A program made the translations under genes and the position numbers. This document shows positions 45,399 through 56,152 of a stretch of 64,000 nucleotides of DNA, one piece after another. A model generated the notes under the pieces. It saw nothing but the letters and a program-made list of their open reading frames with translations, made no database searches and was not told where the DNA came from. Origin of the DNA: Bradyrhizobium sp. NP1 (GTDB lineage Bacteria > Pseudomonadota > Alphaproteobacteria > Rhizobiales > Xanthobacteraceae); NCBI RefSeq assembly GCF_030378205.1, contig NZ_CP127385.1:868001-932000 (forward strand), read 5' to 3'. The first letter of the stretch is position 1, and each line of letters starts with the position of its first letter.

Positions 45399-46145
45399 AT
45401 GACAGCCACTTCTGATGAACTAGCGGTTGAAATGGACGGGACGACGCTGCACCTGACATTGTCGCGTCGGACACGTTCGAATGCGCTCAGTCCTACTCTC
45501 GTCGAAACATTGATCGACGTTCTGAACGAGGCCCCGACCAAGGGTGTCGAACTGGCGGTCTTCCGCGGAGAAGGTGGCAATTTCTGCTCGGGTTTCGATC
45601 TCGCCGATCTCGAAAGCCTGTCCGACGGTGATCTTCTGCTCAGACTTGTCAGAATCGAGCATTTCCTGCAGTGCGTCGCTCACGCGCCGTTCATGACGCT
45701 CGCTCTGGCACATGGAAGCGTGATCGGAGCAGGGTGTGATCTGTTTTGTGCCTGTTCGGAACGCGTCGCCGCGCCTGATGCCGTCTTTCGGATGCCCGGC
45801 TGGCGTTTTGGAATAGCGCTCGGCACGAGACGGCTGGTTCGCACCATCGGCGCAGCGGCCGCTCGCTCCATTCTCGCCAGCAGTCGCATGTTCAATGCGG
45901 ACGAAGCGCAAAAAATCGGGTTGTCGACGTCGACAGTCGGGCGTGAAGACTGGCCGCAGACCATCGGACGTTCCAGGGAAGTCGCTGCATCGTTGGAGCC
46001 GATTTCGCGATCCATGCTTCTGGCCTTGACCGCGACCGATACTCGTGCAGCCGACATGGCGTCCCTTGTCGAAAGCGCCAGCCGCCCCGGGCTCAAGGCT
46101 CGCATTCAGCGCTACCGTTCGGCGGAACGCTCCCTTCGGCGGTGA
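45399..46145 (+). CDS. Crotonase-fold protein (enoyl-CoA hydratase/isomerase family)
   Basis: A 248-residue crotonase-fold protein, the last gene of the cluster. The oxyanion-hole segments are present: FRGEGGNFCSGFDLADLESL and ALAHGSVIGAGCDLFCACSE. The usual active-site stretch reads RMPGWRFGIALGTRRLVRTI, with glycine where hydratases have the first catalytic glutamate (PE) and no glutamate at the second, so simple enoyl-CoA hydration is unlikely. Decarboxylase, isomerase, thioesterase or C-C hydrolase activity is possible. ATG at 45399; the frame extends upstream to 44778 inside the transporter gene, which is rejected. It probably acts on the CoA ester made by the CoA-transferase. Confidence 0.85.
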   Translation: MTATSDELAVEMDGTTLHLTLSRRTRSNALSPTLVETLIDVLNEAPTKGVELAVFRGEGGNFCSGFDLADLESLSDGDLLLRLVRIEHFLQCVAHAPFMTLALAHGSVIGAGCDLFCACSERVAAPDAVFRMPGWRFGIALGTRRLVRTIGAAAARSILASSRMFNADEAQKIGLSTSTVGREDWPQTIGRSREVAASLEPISRSMLLALTATDTRAADMASLVESASRPGLKARIQRYRSAERSLRR

Positions 46146-46204
46146 GGAAGTCCCTGCCTTCGGCTCGTCGCTGTCGGATGGACATGCGCGCGCCTTCATC
46201 CGCT

Positions 46205-46546
46205 CTACGCGCTGGCATCAAAGTTCTTTACCGCCGCTTTCGACGCCAGCTCGCGCCAGCGCCGGCGCAGATAAGGCTCGACCACCGCGCGCTTCGCTTT
46301 CGAGAGGCGGATCAGCACGATCGGATAGTCGCGGTAGTGATCGGTGAAGTAGAAAACCTTCGGATCGCGCTCGACCAGCATGGCGCGCTCATCGGGCGGA
46401 ACGGACGGCAGCACGAGGCTGTCGCCGTCCTCCTTGAGCCGTACCAGCATCTTCTTGCGCACTTTCAGCGCCACCGTGCCGTAGGAGCTGCCGTCCTCGA
46501 CCTCCGGCCACGCCAGCGCGAGCTTTCTGACGTCGTCGAAGGTCAT
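46205..46546 (-). CDS. MmcQ/YjbR family protein
   Basis: A 113-residue protein of the YjbR/MmcQ family, a small cyaY-like fold with suggested DNA binding. TFDDVRKLALAWPEVEDGSS at the start and LVRLKEDGDSLVLPS, DPKVFYFTDHYRDYP and VEPYLRRRWRELASK are characteristic. The biochemical role is not settled. The ATG at 46546 begins the family alignment, and frame extension upstream runs into the palindrome at 46571. It is convergent with the catabolic cluster. Confidence 0.85.
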   Translation of the reverse strand: MTFDDVRKLALAWPEVEDGSSYGTVALKVRKKMLVRLKEDGDSLVLPSVPPDERAMLVERDPKVFYFTDHYRDYPIVLIRLSKAKRAVVEPYLRRRWRELASKAAVKNFDASA

Positions 46547-46570
46547 GGCTGTTTCGTTTGGAGGAGATTC

Positions 46571-46692
46571 GCAGGGTGGGCAAAGCGACTCCGTCCGCCG
46601 TGGCACAGCGAGCGGAGGCGGAAGCGTGCCCACCGAAATGATTTCCGCGCATTCTGGTGGGCATGGCGCGAATGCGCCTTTGCCCACCCTGC
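46571..46692. repeat. Intergenic nested palindrome of the GTGGGCAAAG family
   Basis: The outer arms are GCAGGGTGGGCAAAGCG and CGCCTTTGCCCACCCTGC. An inner GAAGCGTGCCCACC/GGTGGGCATGGCGC pair and an extra CGTCCGCCGTGGCACAGCGA stretch separate them. This is the third copy of the family at 529 and 31507. Confidence 0.85.
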
Positions 46693-46705
46693 GCGGCTAC
46701 TCACT

Positions 46706-47479
46706 TCAATGCACCGCGGTGAAGAAGCGCGCGAGCCGCAGGCCCGCGGGCCAGTTCCAGAGCGGCTGGTGACGCATGCCGAGATCCCAGGAGCCGACCA
46801 CCGCGTCCGCGCGGCCAATCAGATTGTCCATCGGCAGCAGCCCGACGCCGCCGTCGCGCACGGAGACGCGGCTGTCGGCGGAGTTGTCGCGGTTGTCGCC
46901 GAGCACGAACAGCTTTCCGGGCGGCACGGTCACTTCCGGCGTGTTGTCGAGCCGGCCATTGTCGTGGATCTTGAAGATCGCGTGGCTCACGCCGTTCGGC
47001 AGCGTCTCGATAAAGCGATAGGCGCGCTCGGCATTGCCGGTATCGTCCTCGGCCGCGCCGACCCCGTCGGGTTTCAGCGACGCCGGATGGTCGTTGATGA
47101 AGAGCTGGCCCTGGCGCATCTGGATGCGATCACCGGGCAGGCCGACGACGCGCTTGACCCAGGCCTGCGCGCGGTCGCCCGGCCAGCGGAACACGACCAC
47201 GTCGCCGCGCCGGGGCGTGCCCTCGAACACCCGGCCGCTCTGCGGCAGGTTGATCTGGATCGGCAGCGAGGAAGTACCGTAGCCGTAGGGGTATTTCGAC
47301 GCCAGCAGCGCGTCGCCGATCAGCAGCGTCGGCTCCATCGAGCCGGACGGCACGTAGAACGGCTCGGCGAGCGCGCCCTTGGCGATGAACACGGCGAGCA
47401 CCACCGCGCCCAGCTGCAGCGCCTGCGCGCGCCAGCCGCTGGACGATTTCGCCTTTGTTGCTTCGACTTCCACGCTCAT
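46706..47479 (-). CDS. lepB: Signal peptidase I
   Basis: A 257-residue inner-membrane protease that removes signal peptides on the periplasmic face. One N-terminal membrane segment (about 19-38) is followed by the catalytic serine in PSGSMEPTL (about 44-52), the general-base lysine in VKRVVGLPGD (about 108) and the conserved box GDNRDNSADSR (about 196-206). The ATG overlaps the TldD stop (ATGA), so the two are translationally coupled. A second lepB may exist elsewhere, but none is in the window. Confidence 0.95.
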   Translation of the reverse strand: MSVEVEATKAKSSSGWRAQALQLGAVVLAVFIAKGALAEPFYVPSGSMEPTLLIGDALLASKYPYGYGTSSLPIQINLPQSGRVFEGTPRRGDVVVFRWPGDRAQAWVKRVVGLPGDRIQMRQGQLFINDHPASLKPDGVGAAEDDTGNAERAYRFIETLPNGVSHAIFKIHDNGRLDNTPEVTVPPGKLFVLGDNRDNSADSRVSVRDGGVGLLPMDNLIGRADAVVGSWDLGMRHQPLWNWPAGLRLARFFTAVH

Positions 47480-48903
47480 GCGCCGGTACCTCCGACCGTG
47501 ATCCGCTCCATCCGCAGCGTCGGCTGGCCGACGCCGACCGGCACGCCCTGGCCGTTCTTGCCACAGGTGCCGATGCCGCTATCAAGCGCCAGATCGTTGC
47601 CGATCATGGTGATCCGATGCAGGTCGGTCGGGCCGTTGCCGATCAGCATCGCGCCCTTGAGCGCCGGGCCGAGCTTGCCGTTCTCGATCTTGTAGGCCTC
47701 GGTGCATTGGAAGACATATTTGCCCGAGGTGATGTCGACCTGCCCGCCGCCGAAGTTCGCGGCATAGATGCCGTTCTTCACCGAAGCGATGATCTCGGCG
47801 GGGTCGCGCGCTCCCGCCAGCATGTAGGTATTGGTCATGCGCGGCATCGGCACGTGGGCATAGTCCTGCCGGCGGCCGTTGCCGGTCGGCTTCATGTTCA
47901 TCAGCCGCGCGTTCTGGCGATCCTGCATGTAGCCGACCAGGATGCCGTCCTCGATCAGCACGGTGCGGTTGGTCGGCGTGCCCTCGTCGTCGATCGACAG
48001 CGAGCCGCGGCGCGCCGCCATGGTGCCGTCGTCGATCACGGTGACGCCCCTGGCTGCGACCTGCTGGCCCATCAGGCCGGCAAAGGCGGAGGTCTTCTTG
48101 CGGTTGAAATCGCCTTCCAGCCCGTGGCCGACCGCCTCATGCAGCATTACGCCGGGCCATCCCGCGCCAAGCACCACGTCCATCTCGCCGGCAGGCGCCG
48201 GCACCGATTCCAGGTTGACCAGCGCCTCGCGCAGCGCGCCGTCGGCGGCATCGCGCCAGGCCTTGGTCTCGATGAAGCGGGCATAGCCCTCGCGGCCGCC
48301 ATAGCCCTTCGAGCCGCTCTCCTGGCGGTCACCCTGGCCTGCGACCACGGAGACATTGACCCGCACCAGCGGGCGGATGTCGCGATAGCTTTCGCCGTCG
48401 GGGCGCAGGATTTCCACCACCTGCCAGGTGGCGCCCAGGCTCACCGAGACCTGGCGGACGCGCGGGTCCTTGTCGCGCAGATAGGCGTCGATCTCGGCGA
48501 GCAGCTTGACCTTGCTTTCGAAGCCGGGCGCCTCCAGCGGGTTGTCGTCGCCGTAGAGCTTGACGTTGGTATGGGTGGGCGCGGCCGCGAACGAGCCGGC
48601 ATAGCCGCCGCGCACGGCATGAACCGCATCCGCGGCGCGGATCAGCGCCGGCAGCGACACGTCGGAAGAATGGGCATAGCCGACGGCGTCGTCCTTGACC
48701 GCGCGCAGGCCGAAACCCTGGCTGGTGTCATAGGTCGCCTGCTTCAGCCTGCCGTTGTCGAACATTAACGCTTCGCTCTGGCTGTATTCGAGAAACAATT
48801 CGCCGTCGTCGGCGCCCGACAGCCCGCGCGCCATCTCGCGACGCACGGCGTCACGGTCGAGATTGGCGCGCTCAAGCAGGGAAGTGGTGGCGGGATCGGT
48901 CAT
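47476..48903 (-). CDS. tldD: Metalloprotease TldD
   Basis: A 475-residue cytoplasmic zinc protease that with TldE/PmbA trims peptides such as microcin precursors and acts in protein quality control. The metal site is in HEAVGHGLEGDFN (HExxxH, about residues 262-274). GSSGKY-like features appear as DITSGKYVFQCTEAYKIENG, with the C-terminal cysteine (GTCGKNGQGVPVG) typical. The ATG at 48903 is preferred to 48975. The stop overlaps the lepB start. No tldE is in the window. Confidence 0.94.
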   Translation of the reverse strand: MTDPATTSLLERANLDRDAVRREMARGLSGADDGELFLEYSQSEALMFDNGRLKQATYDTSQGFGLRAVKDDAVGYAHSSDVSLPALIRAADAVHAVRGGYAGSFAAAPTHTNVKLYGDDNPLEAPGFESKVKLLAEIDAYLRDKDPRVRQVSVSLGATWQVVEILRPDGESYRDIRPLVRVNVSVVAGQGDRQESGSKGYGGREGYARFIETKAWRDAADGALREALVNLESVPAPAGEMDVVLGAGWPGVMLHEAVGHGLEGDFNRKKTSAFAGLMGQQVAARGVTVIDDGTMAARRGSLSIDDEGTPTNRTVLIEDGILVGYMQDRQNARLMNMKPTGNGRRQDYAHVPMPRMTNTYMLAGARDPAEIIASVKNGIYAANFGGGQVDITSGKYVFQCTEAYKIENGKLGPALKGAMLIGNGPTDLHRITMIGNDLALDSGIGTCGKNGQGVPVGVGQPTLRMERITVGGTGA

Positions 48904-49134
48904 GAAAACTCCAGCGCGAATGGTTTCCGTTGCTCGTCGCCCCCGCTGACGCAGGGCCCCACCACGGGCCGCCATGATCTTAGCCGAACAGGCGGCCGGT
49001 TCATCTTACAACCCAGTAACCCGTGGTTTTGGGGGGTCCGGCGCACGCTCACCTCGCGTAGCCGGGGCGACGGGGAACAAGATAGTCATGATCGCGACAA
49101 AAGGGAGGTCTTTCGCGCCCCCGGTGCGCGCTTC

Positions 49135-49731
49135 TCACGGCAGCTTGTCGAAGCCTTCCGCAAGCCCGTTGAGGCTCAAGGGGAAGCCGATGCCCTCCTC
49201 GGGGGTCTCGAAGATGATGAAGGTCGCGGTTTTCGCCGCCTTGAGCTGCCCGAGCAGCTTTTCGTCCATCACCACCTCCGCAACGCAGCCATTGGGCAGG
49301 CAGCGCACGAAGCCGGCGCGGCCGACATCCTGGTTGTCGAGCTTCAGGCCGAGGCCGGAGGGCAGCAGCACGCCGAGCGGCGCCACCACCCGCATCAGCC
49401 GGCTCTTCTGGTCGGCGGTCTTCAGCATGATGACAGTCAGGCCCGCATTGGAGCGGTCCTCGGCTACCACGCTCTGGATCAGGGCGCATTGCTCGGCCTG
49501 CGCGCCCGGCGGGGTGTCGCAGCGGATCTGCCAATCGCCATGCACCGAGCGCACGGCTCCCTGCGCCCGGGCACTGCCGGCCAGGCCCAGGGTGAGGCCC
49601 AAGGCGAGAGCAAAGGCGAGGGCAACACCGAGCGCGAGCGCCAGCAGGCCGGTCCACAGCCAGCTCGGGCCGCGGGTCGGCACAGCCGCGTCGATCGCGA
49701 CGATTTTGGCACGGTATCTTGAAGCACCCAT
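49135..49731 (-). CDS. Invasion-associated locus B (IalB) family secreted protein
   Basis: A 198-residue periplasmic protein. A long hydrophobic signal/anchor (about residues 26-48, LALALGVALAFALALGLTLG) precedes a beta-sandwich with VHGDWQIRCDTPPGAQAEQC, LPSGLGLKLD, CLPNGCVAEVVMD and IGFPLSLNGLAEGFDKL, all IalB hallmarks. The C-terminal part is the family's conserved region. In rhizobia such proteins contribute to envelope integrity; an invasion role is only by name. ATG at 49731 with AAGGA nine bases upstream is preferred; ATG at 49767 has a GGAG only two bases away. Confidence 0.85.
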   Translation of the reverse strand: MGASRYRAKIVAIDAAVPTRGPSWLWTGLLALALGVALAFALALGLTLGLAGSARAQGAVRSVHGDWQIRCDTPPGAQAEQCALIQSVVAEDRSNAGLTVIMLKTADQKSRLMRVVAPLGVLLPSGLGLKLDNQDVGRAGFVRCLPNGCVAEVVMDEKLLGQLKAAKTATFIIFETPEEGIGFPLSLNGLAEGFDKLP

Positions 49732-50216
49732 CCGGGTCGGTTCCTTAGACCTGTTGCTGGCCGTCATTTCTCCAGAACAATCGACTGATATGGCAATGGC
49801 GGCGTCTTGAAGGCGGCCGGTGCAAGCTTTCGAGGCCCCGTTCTCCGAGCCATTCCGGTGCCAAGGCAGGCAACCCCCGACAGGCGAATCAGGTTCCTGT
49901 GGAGCGCTCGCGCTGTGCCTACATCGGGCAATCCCCCTGTCAAGCGGGCCGGGGCGCGTCGAGCAGCGCTTTTGCTTGATTTCGCGGGAAATTGCGCGGT
50001 CCGTGTCGGTGCGGGCGCCGGCCACCGCAGCGCCCCACTACTGCATTGCGAGAGCCGGAGAATTATGGTTTGAGAGGCTGGATTTCGGCGTTCTTGCGAT
50101 CTGGCCCAGGTGCCCCGCGATGGTGCACCTCAAGCCTGTTTGCCAAGGGGCGGATCGGCAGCATTCCCGTCAGGCGGAATGCTCTGGGGATTGTGACTTA
50201 AGGGAGCGCGAGCGGC
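49732..50216. other. Gene-free interval upstream of the cytochrome oxidase operon
   Basis: 485 bases with no credible gene. Frames across it are short, without start context or recognised features. It must contain the promoter for ctaC, but no confident -35/-10 pair was picked. AAGGGAG about 11 bases before the ctaC ATG is its ribosome site. Confidence 0.5.
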
Positions 50217-51068
50217 ATGAAGCTGTCGATGGGCCAGATGGGCGCCCGGTGCTTGGGAATGGTTTTGGGGTTGGCGGCGGCCGGGGTGGCCCTGGCCTTG
50301 GGCGGAACGGCGTCAGCCGAGCTCGGGCAGCCGGCGCCGTGGGAATTCAAGCTGCAGCAGGCGGCCTCGCCAGTGATGGAAAACATCGTCTGGTTCCACA
50401 ACTTCCTGCTCGTGATCATCACCGTGATCACGCTGTTCGTGCTGGGGCTGCTGGTCGCGGTGGTGATGAAGTTCAACGCCCGCGCCAACCCGGTGCCCTC
50501 GCGCACCACGCACAACACCCTGATCGAGGTGGCCTGGACGCTGATCCCGGTGCTGATCCTGGTGGCGATCGCGGTGCCCTCGTTCCGCCTGCTGTTCCTC
50601 GAGCTCGACGTGCCGAAGGCCGACCTCACCATCAAGGCCACCGGCAAGCAGTGGTACTGGTCCTACGCCTATCCCGATAACGGCAAGTTCGAGTTCGATT
50701 CGCTGATGGCGCAGGACAAGCAGCCGCGGCTGCTCGGCGTCGACAACGAGATGGTCGTACCGGTCAACAAGGTGATCCGGGTGCAGACCACCGGCGCCGA
50801 CGTCATCCACTCCTTCGCGGTGCCGGCCTTCGGCATCAAGATCGACGCCATTCCCGGCCGTCTGAACGAGACCTGGTTCAAGGCGACCACGACCGGCATG
50901 TTCTACGGCCAGTGCTCCGAGCTGTGCGGCAAGGACCACGCCTTCATGCCGATCGCGGTCCGGGTGGTCAGCGATCAGGAATTCGCCACCTGGGTCGAGG
51001 CGGCGAAGAAGAAGTTCGCGAGCGCGCCCGGCAACACCGTTGCCTCGGCGGCGAACGCGGCGCAGTAG
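50217..51068 (+). CDS. ctaC: Cytochrome c oxidase subunit II (aa3 type)
   Basis: A 283-residue subunit carrying the CuA centre that accepts electrons from cytochrome c. Signal-like segment at the N-terminus (about 12-33, LGMVLGLAAAGVALALGGTA), then two membrane helices (about 60-90 and 105-125) and a periplasmic cupredoxin. The CuA ligands are in CSELCGKDHAFMPI (about 233-246), with WYWSYAYPDNGKF conserved upstream. It heads the cox operon, with ctaD 76 bases downstream. Also known as coxB. Confidence 0.96.
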   Translation: MKLSMGQMGARCLGMVLGLAAAGVALALGGTASAELGQPAPWEFKLQQAASPVMENIVWFHNFLLVIITVITLFVLGLLVAVVMKFNARANPVPSRTTHNTLIEVAWTLIPVLILVAIAVPSFRLLFLELDVPKADLTIKATGKQWYWSYAYPDNGKFEFDSLMAQDKQPRLLGVDNEMVVPVNKVIRVQTTGADVIHSFAVPAFGIKIDAIPGRLNETWFKATTTGMFYGQCSELCGKDHAFMPIAVRVVSDQEFATWVEAAKKKFASAPGNTVASAANAAQ

Positions 51069-52769
<1,701 letters not shown>

Positions 52770-52779
52770 GCAGTTAAGC

Positions 52780-52801
52780 GCGGCGCCTTGACCGGCGCCG
52801 C
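52780..52801 (+). terminator. GC hairpin after ctaD, possible attenuator or processing site
   Basis: GCGGCGCC and its exact complement flank six bases. There is no T run, so it may protect the ctaC-ctaD message rather than stop transcription fully. Confidence 0.5.
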
Positions 52802-52812
52802 GTCGGTTCAGG

Positions 52813-52861
52813 GAGCATGATCCGGAAAAGCGGCAACCGGTTTTCCGAAAAGATCATGCTC
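52813..52861. repeat. GAGCATGATCCGGAAAA palindromic repeat
   Basis: GAGCATGATCCGGAAAAG pairs with CTTTTCGGAAAACC-type right arm ending GATCATGCTC. Another copy with minor changes lies at 59911-59958. A partial GAGCATGATTCGATC follows at 52872. Confidence 0.8.
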
Positions 52862-52901
52862 AAGAAGGAGCGAGCATGATTCGATCCGGGTCGATCGAGT
52901 C

Positions 52902-53864
52902 GTGTTCCAGCAAGCGAGAAGCCTCTTGTCGGTCGTCGATCACAACGCCATCGCGCTCAGCCCCCGGATCTCGGAGGCCGAAGTCGCCGACTACATCCAG
53001 CTCCTGAAGCCGCGGGTGATGTCGCTGGTGATCTTCACCGCGCTGGTCGGCCTCGTGCTGGCGCCGGGCCATTTCCATCCCGTGCTGGCGATCACCTCGC
53101 TGCTCTGCATCGCAGTCGGCGCCGGCGCCTCCGGCGCGCTCAACATGGCTCTGGAAGGCGACATCGACGCCAAGATGTCGCGCACCGCCAACCGCCCGAT
53201 CCCGCGCGGCCGCATCACCCGGCCCGAGGCGATGGCCTTCGGCTCGACGCTCGCCTTCTTCTCGGTGATGACGCTCGGCATCCTGGTCAACTGGGTTGCA
53301 GGCAGCCTGCTCGCCTTCACCATCTTCTTCTATGTCGTGATCTACACGCTGTGGCTGAAGCGCCGGACTGCGCAGAACATCGTGATCGGCGGCGCTGCCG
53401 GCTCGCTGCCGCCGGTCGTGGCCTGGACGGCCGCCACCGGCTCACTGTCGGTCGAGCCGCTGCTGTTGTTCCTGATCATCTTCTTCTGGACGCCGCCGCA
53501 TTTCTGGGCGCTGGCGCTGTTCCGCTCCGACGACTATGCCCGCGCCGGCGTGCCGATGCTGCCGGTGGTCGCCGGCCCCGACGCGACGCGGCTGCAGATC
53601 CTGCTCTACACCATCGTGCTGGTCGCGGTTGCCGCCGCGCCCTGGCCGCTCGGCTATTTCGACGCCGTCTATGGCGTGGCCTCGCTGGTGCTGGGCGCCG
53701 GCATGCTGGCGCTTGCGATCAACGTCTACCGACGCCGCGAGCGAAGCGAATCGCTGCGCGCGACGCGCAAGCTGTTTGCCTTTTCGATCCTTTATCTGTT
53801 CGCGCTGTTCGCGACCCTGCTCGCCGAGGTCGTGGTTCGCGCCGTCATTCCTTTGGTCGGGTAA
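52902..53864 (+). CDS. ctaB: Protoheme IX farnesyltransferase (heme O synthase)
   Basis: A 320-residue inner-membrane prenyltransferase that adds a farnesyl group to heme b to make heme O, on the way to heme a. Seven to nine hydrophobic helices. The metal/prenyl-diphosphate motif region [20 protein letters not shown] (about 83-102) and the second DD-type loop [20 protein letters not shown] (about 195-214) match the family. GTG start at 52902. No strong ribosome site, and an alternative TTG at 52926 exists. It follows ctaD and supplies its cofactor. Confidence 0.94.
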   Translation: MFQQARSLLSVVDHNAIALSPRISEAEVADYIQLLKPRVMSLVIFTALVGLVLAPGHFHPVLAITSLLCIAVGAGASGALNMALEGDIDAKMSRTANRPIPRGRITRPEAMAFGSTLAFFSVMTLGILVNWVAGSLLAFTIFFYVVIYTLWLKRRTAQNIVIGGAAGSLPPVVAWTAATGSLSVEPLLLFLIIFFWTPPHFWALALFRSDDYARAGVPMLPVVAGPDATRLQILLYTIVLVAVAAAPWPLGYFDAVYGVASLVLGAGMLALAINVYRRRERSESLRATRKLFAFSILYLFALFATLLAEVVVRAVIPLVG

Positions 53865-53883
53865 GGGGGCGCATGCGAACCGA

Positions 53884-54048
53884 ATGGCCGACAAGCAGGA
53901 GCCAGATGGAATCGTCCTCACCGAGGCGCAGAAGCGGAGCCGCCGCCAGCGGTCGATCGCGATTGCGCTCGCGCTCGGCGTGCTGGTCGTCTTGTTTTTC
54001 GCGGTCACCATCGTCAAGGGGCCGGCCGTCCTGAACCGGCCCATGTGA
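53884..54048 (+). CDS. Small single-pass membrane protein of the cox operon (CoxF-like)
   Basis: A 54-residue protein with a charged N-terminus ([20 protein letters not shown]) and one membrane helix (about 26-45, [20 protein letters not shown]). The position between ctaB and ctaG matches the small gene often called coxF in rhizobial cox operons, of unclear assembly role. ATG at 53884; it is 19 bases after ctaB and 10 bases before ctaG. Confidence 0.75.
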   Translation: MADKQEPDGIVLTEAQKRSRRQRSIAIALALGVLVVLFFAVTIVKGPAVLNRPM

Positions 54049-54058
54049 CAGGGATAGT

Positions 54059-54688
54059 GTGATTGAGATGAACGAAAAGCCCTCAAGCCACCACAGCAAG
54101 GCCCGCCGCCTCACCCGCGATGCGCTGGTGGCGTCGATCTGCGGCGCCGTGGTGGCATTGATGGTGGGCGCGTCCTACGCCGCCGTTCCCTTCTACAACT
54201 GGTTCTGCCGCGCCACCGGCTTCAACGGCACCACGCAGGTCGCGAGCTCGGCGCCGTCGGCCGCGCCGCTGTCGCGCAGGATCGCGGTGCGCTTCGATTC
54301 CAACGTCGCGCCCGGCCTGCCCTGGAAGTTCGAGCCGGAGCAGACCGAGATCGAGGTCAATATCGGCCAGGTGGTGACCGTCTATTACACCGTGACCAAC
54401 CAGTCGGCGCGGACCACGACCGGGCAGGCGGCCTACAACGTCGCGCCGCTCACGGTCGGCGCCTACTTCCAGAAGATCAACTGCTTCTGCTTCACCGAGC
54501 AGACTTTTGCGCCGGGCGAGAAGCGCGAGATGCCGGTCGTGTTCTATGTCGACCCGGCGATCACGGGCGATGCCGACAATGACGGGCTGAACACCATCAC
54601 CCTGTCCTACACCTTCTATCCCGTGCGCGACGCGCAACCGAAGCCGGTCGCCGCGGGCGAGACCGACAAACGCAAAGGCAATCTTTGA
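54059..54688 (+). CDS. ctaG: Cytochrome c oxidase assembly protein CtaG (Cox11)
   Basis: A 209-residue copper chaperone that inserts CuB into subunit I. One membrane helix (about 21-42) and a periplasmic immunoglobulin-like domain. The copper-binding CFCF is in [14 protein letters not shown] at about residue 141, and [10 protein letters not shown] follows, as in all Cox11 proteins. An earlier cysteine in [13 protein letters not shown] is also conserved. GTG start at 54059; an ATG at 54068 would give 206 residues. Confidence 0.95.
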   Translation: MIEMNEKPSSHHSKARRLTRDALVASICGAVVALMVGASYAAVPFYNWFCRATGFNGTTQVASSAPSAAPLSRRIAVRFDSNVAPGLPWKFEPEQTEIEVNIGQVVTVYYTVTNQSARTTTGQAAYNVAPLTVGAYFQKINCFCFTEQTFAPGEKREMPVVFYVDPAITGDADNDGLNTITLSYTFYPVRDAQPKPVAAGETDKRKGNL

Positions 54689-54782
54689 GGCTCAAGGGCA
54701 ACCACCGGGGGGCGATCCCGGGATCGTTTTGGGGAATTAAGTGCCGAACTGACCGGCACCGCTAACGGAGAGAGAGACCGCA

Positions 54783-55679
54783 ATGGCTACGGCGCAAGTC
54801 AAGCATCACGACTACCACCTCGTCGATCCGAGCCCCTGGCCGGTGGTCGGCTCGATCTCGGCCTTCGTGATGGCCGTCGGCGCGATCTCGTGGATGCACC
54901 ATCTATTCTCGGCCGCACCGATCGTGTTCGGCGCCGGCACCATCGGCGTGCTCTACACCATGGCGAGCTGGTGGGGCGACGTCATCAAGGAGGCGCAGTA
55001 CAAGGGCGACCACACCCGCGTGGTGCAGATCAGCCACCGCTACGGCATGATCCTGTTCATCGCTTCCGAAGTGATGTTCTTCGTCGCCTGGTTCTGGGCC
55101 TTCTTCAATTCCGCGCTGTTCCCGGCCGACGCCGTCCACGCCACCCGCGACGCGATCTTCGGCTGCGGCGCCGGCACGGCGGCCGGCGCCTGCAACGTGC
55201 CCGGCACCTGGCCGCCGAAGGGCATCGAGACCTTCGATCCCTGGCACCTGCCGCTGTTGAACACGCTGATCCTGCTCACCTCGGGCACCACGGTCACCTG
55301 GGCGCACCACGCGCTGCTCGAGGGCGACCGCAAGGGCCTGAAATACGGCCTGATCCTCACCATCCTGCTCGGCGCCACCTTCACCTGCGTGCAGGCCTAT
55401 GAGTACAGCCACGCGGCGTTCTCCTTCGCCGGCAACATCTACGGCGCGACCTTCTTCATGGCGACCGGCTTCCACGGCTTCCACGTGCTGGTCGGCACCG
55501 TGTTCCTGATCGTGTGCCTGGCGCGCGCCTATGCCGGCCACTTCACGCCGAAGCAGCACCTCGGCTTCGAATTCGCCGCCTGGTACTGGCACTTCGTCGA
55601 CGTGGTGTGGCTGTTCCTGTTCGTCTGCATCTATGTCTGGGGGCATGGCGCGGAAGCCATGGCCCACGCCGCGCACTGA
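54783..55679 (+). CDS. ctaE: Cytochrome c oxidase subunit III (aa3 type)
   Basis: A 298-residue subunit with seven membrane helices that stabilises the oxidase. [18 protein letters not shown] at the start, [40 protein letters not shown], and [17 protein letters not shown] and [12 protein letters not shown] near the end are hallmarks. A loop of about 25 residues ([18 protein letters not shown]) is alphaproteobacterial. A good terminator follows, so the main cox transcript may end here. Also known as coxC. Confidence 0.96.
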   Translation: MATAQVKHHDYHLVDPSPWPVVGSISAFVMAVGAISWMHHLFSAAPIVFGAGTIGVLYTMASWWGDVIKEAQYKGDHTRVVQISHRYGMILFIASEVMFFVAWFWAFFNSALFPADAVHATRDAIFGCGAGTAAGACNVPGTWPPKGIETFDPWHLPLLNTLILLTSGTTVTWAHHALLEGDRKGLKYGLILTILLGATFTCVQAYEYSHAAFSFAGNIYGATFFMATGFHGFHVLVGTVFLIVCLARAYAGHFTPKQHLGFEFAAWYWHFVDVVWLFLFVCIYVWGHGAEAMAHAAH

Positions 55680-55703
55680 TCCGAACCGGTCGGTGGTAGA
55701 AGA

Positions 55704-55730
55704 GGGCGGCCGCAACGGCCGCCCTTTTTT
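55704..55730 (+). terminator. Rho-independent terminator of the cox operon
   Basis: GGGCGGCCG and its complement enclose CAA, followed by six T. The DUF983 and SURF1 genes lie downstream, so they need read-through or their own promoter. Confidence 0.88.
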
Positions 55731-55762
55731 CTTCGCCACAAGGGAGAAAGAAAGGATCGCGC

Positions 55763-56152
55763 ATGACGGACCATCCTCAAGCCAGCGTTTTCCAGAGCGC
55801 GATGCGTGGGCTGGCCTGCCGCTGCCCGCGCTGCGGCCAGGGCAAGCTCTATGCCGGCTTTCTAACCTTAAGGCCGCGCTGCGAGGCCTGTGGTCTCGAC
55901 TACGCCTTCATCGACACCGGCGACGGCCCCGCGATCTTCATCATCATGCTTGCAGGCGCCATCGTGGTCGCGGCCGCGCTGATCGTCGAGGTGAAGTATC
56001 AACCGCCGCTTTGGCTGCATGCGGCGCTGTGGCTGCCGCTGATCGTGGTGACCACGCTTTTGCCGTTGCGCGCGATGAAGTCGCTGCTGATCGCGCTGCA
56101 ATTCCACCACAAGGCCGCGGAGGGCCAGCTCATCAACCGCGAGCCGAAATGA
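55763..56152 (+). CDS. DUF983 family membrane protein
   Basis: A 129-residue protein. The N-terminal zinc-ribbon-like part CRCPRCGQGKLYAGFLTLRP and CEACGLDY has four CxxC cysteines. Two membrane helices follow (about 54-76 and 83-104). The family is usually encoded next to cox and SURF1 genes in alphaproteobacteria, suggesting an oxidase-assembly role, but none is proven. Its stop overlaps the SURF1 ATG (ATGA). Confidence 0.88.
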   Translation: MTDHPQASVFQSAMRGLACRCPRCGQGKLYAGFLTLRPRCEACGLDYAFIDTGDGPAIFIIMLAGAIVVAAALIVEVKYQPPLWLHAALWLPLIVVTTLLPLRAMKSLLIALQFHHKAAEGQLINREPK

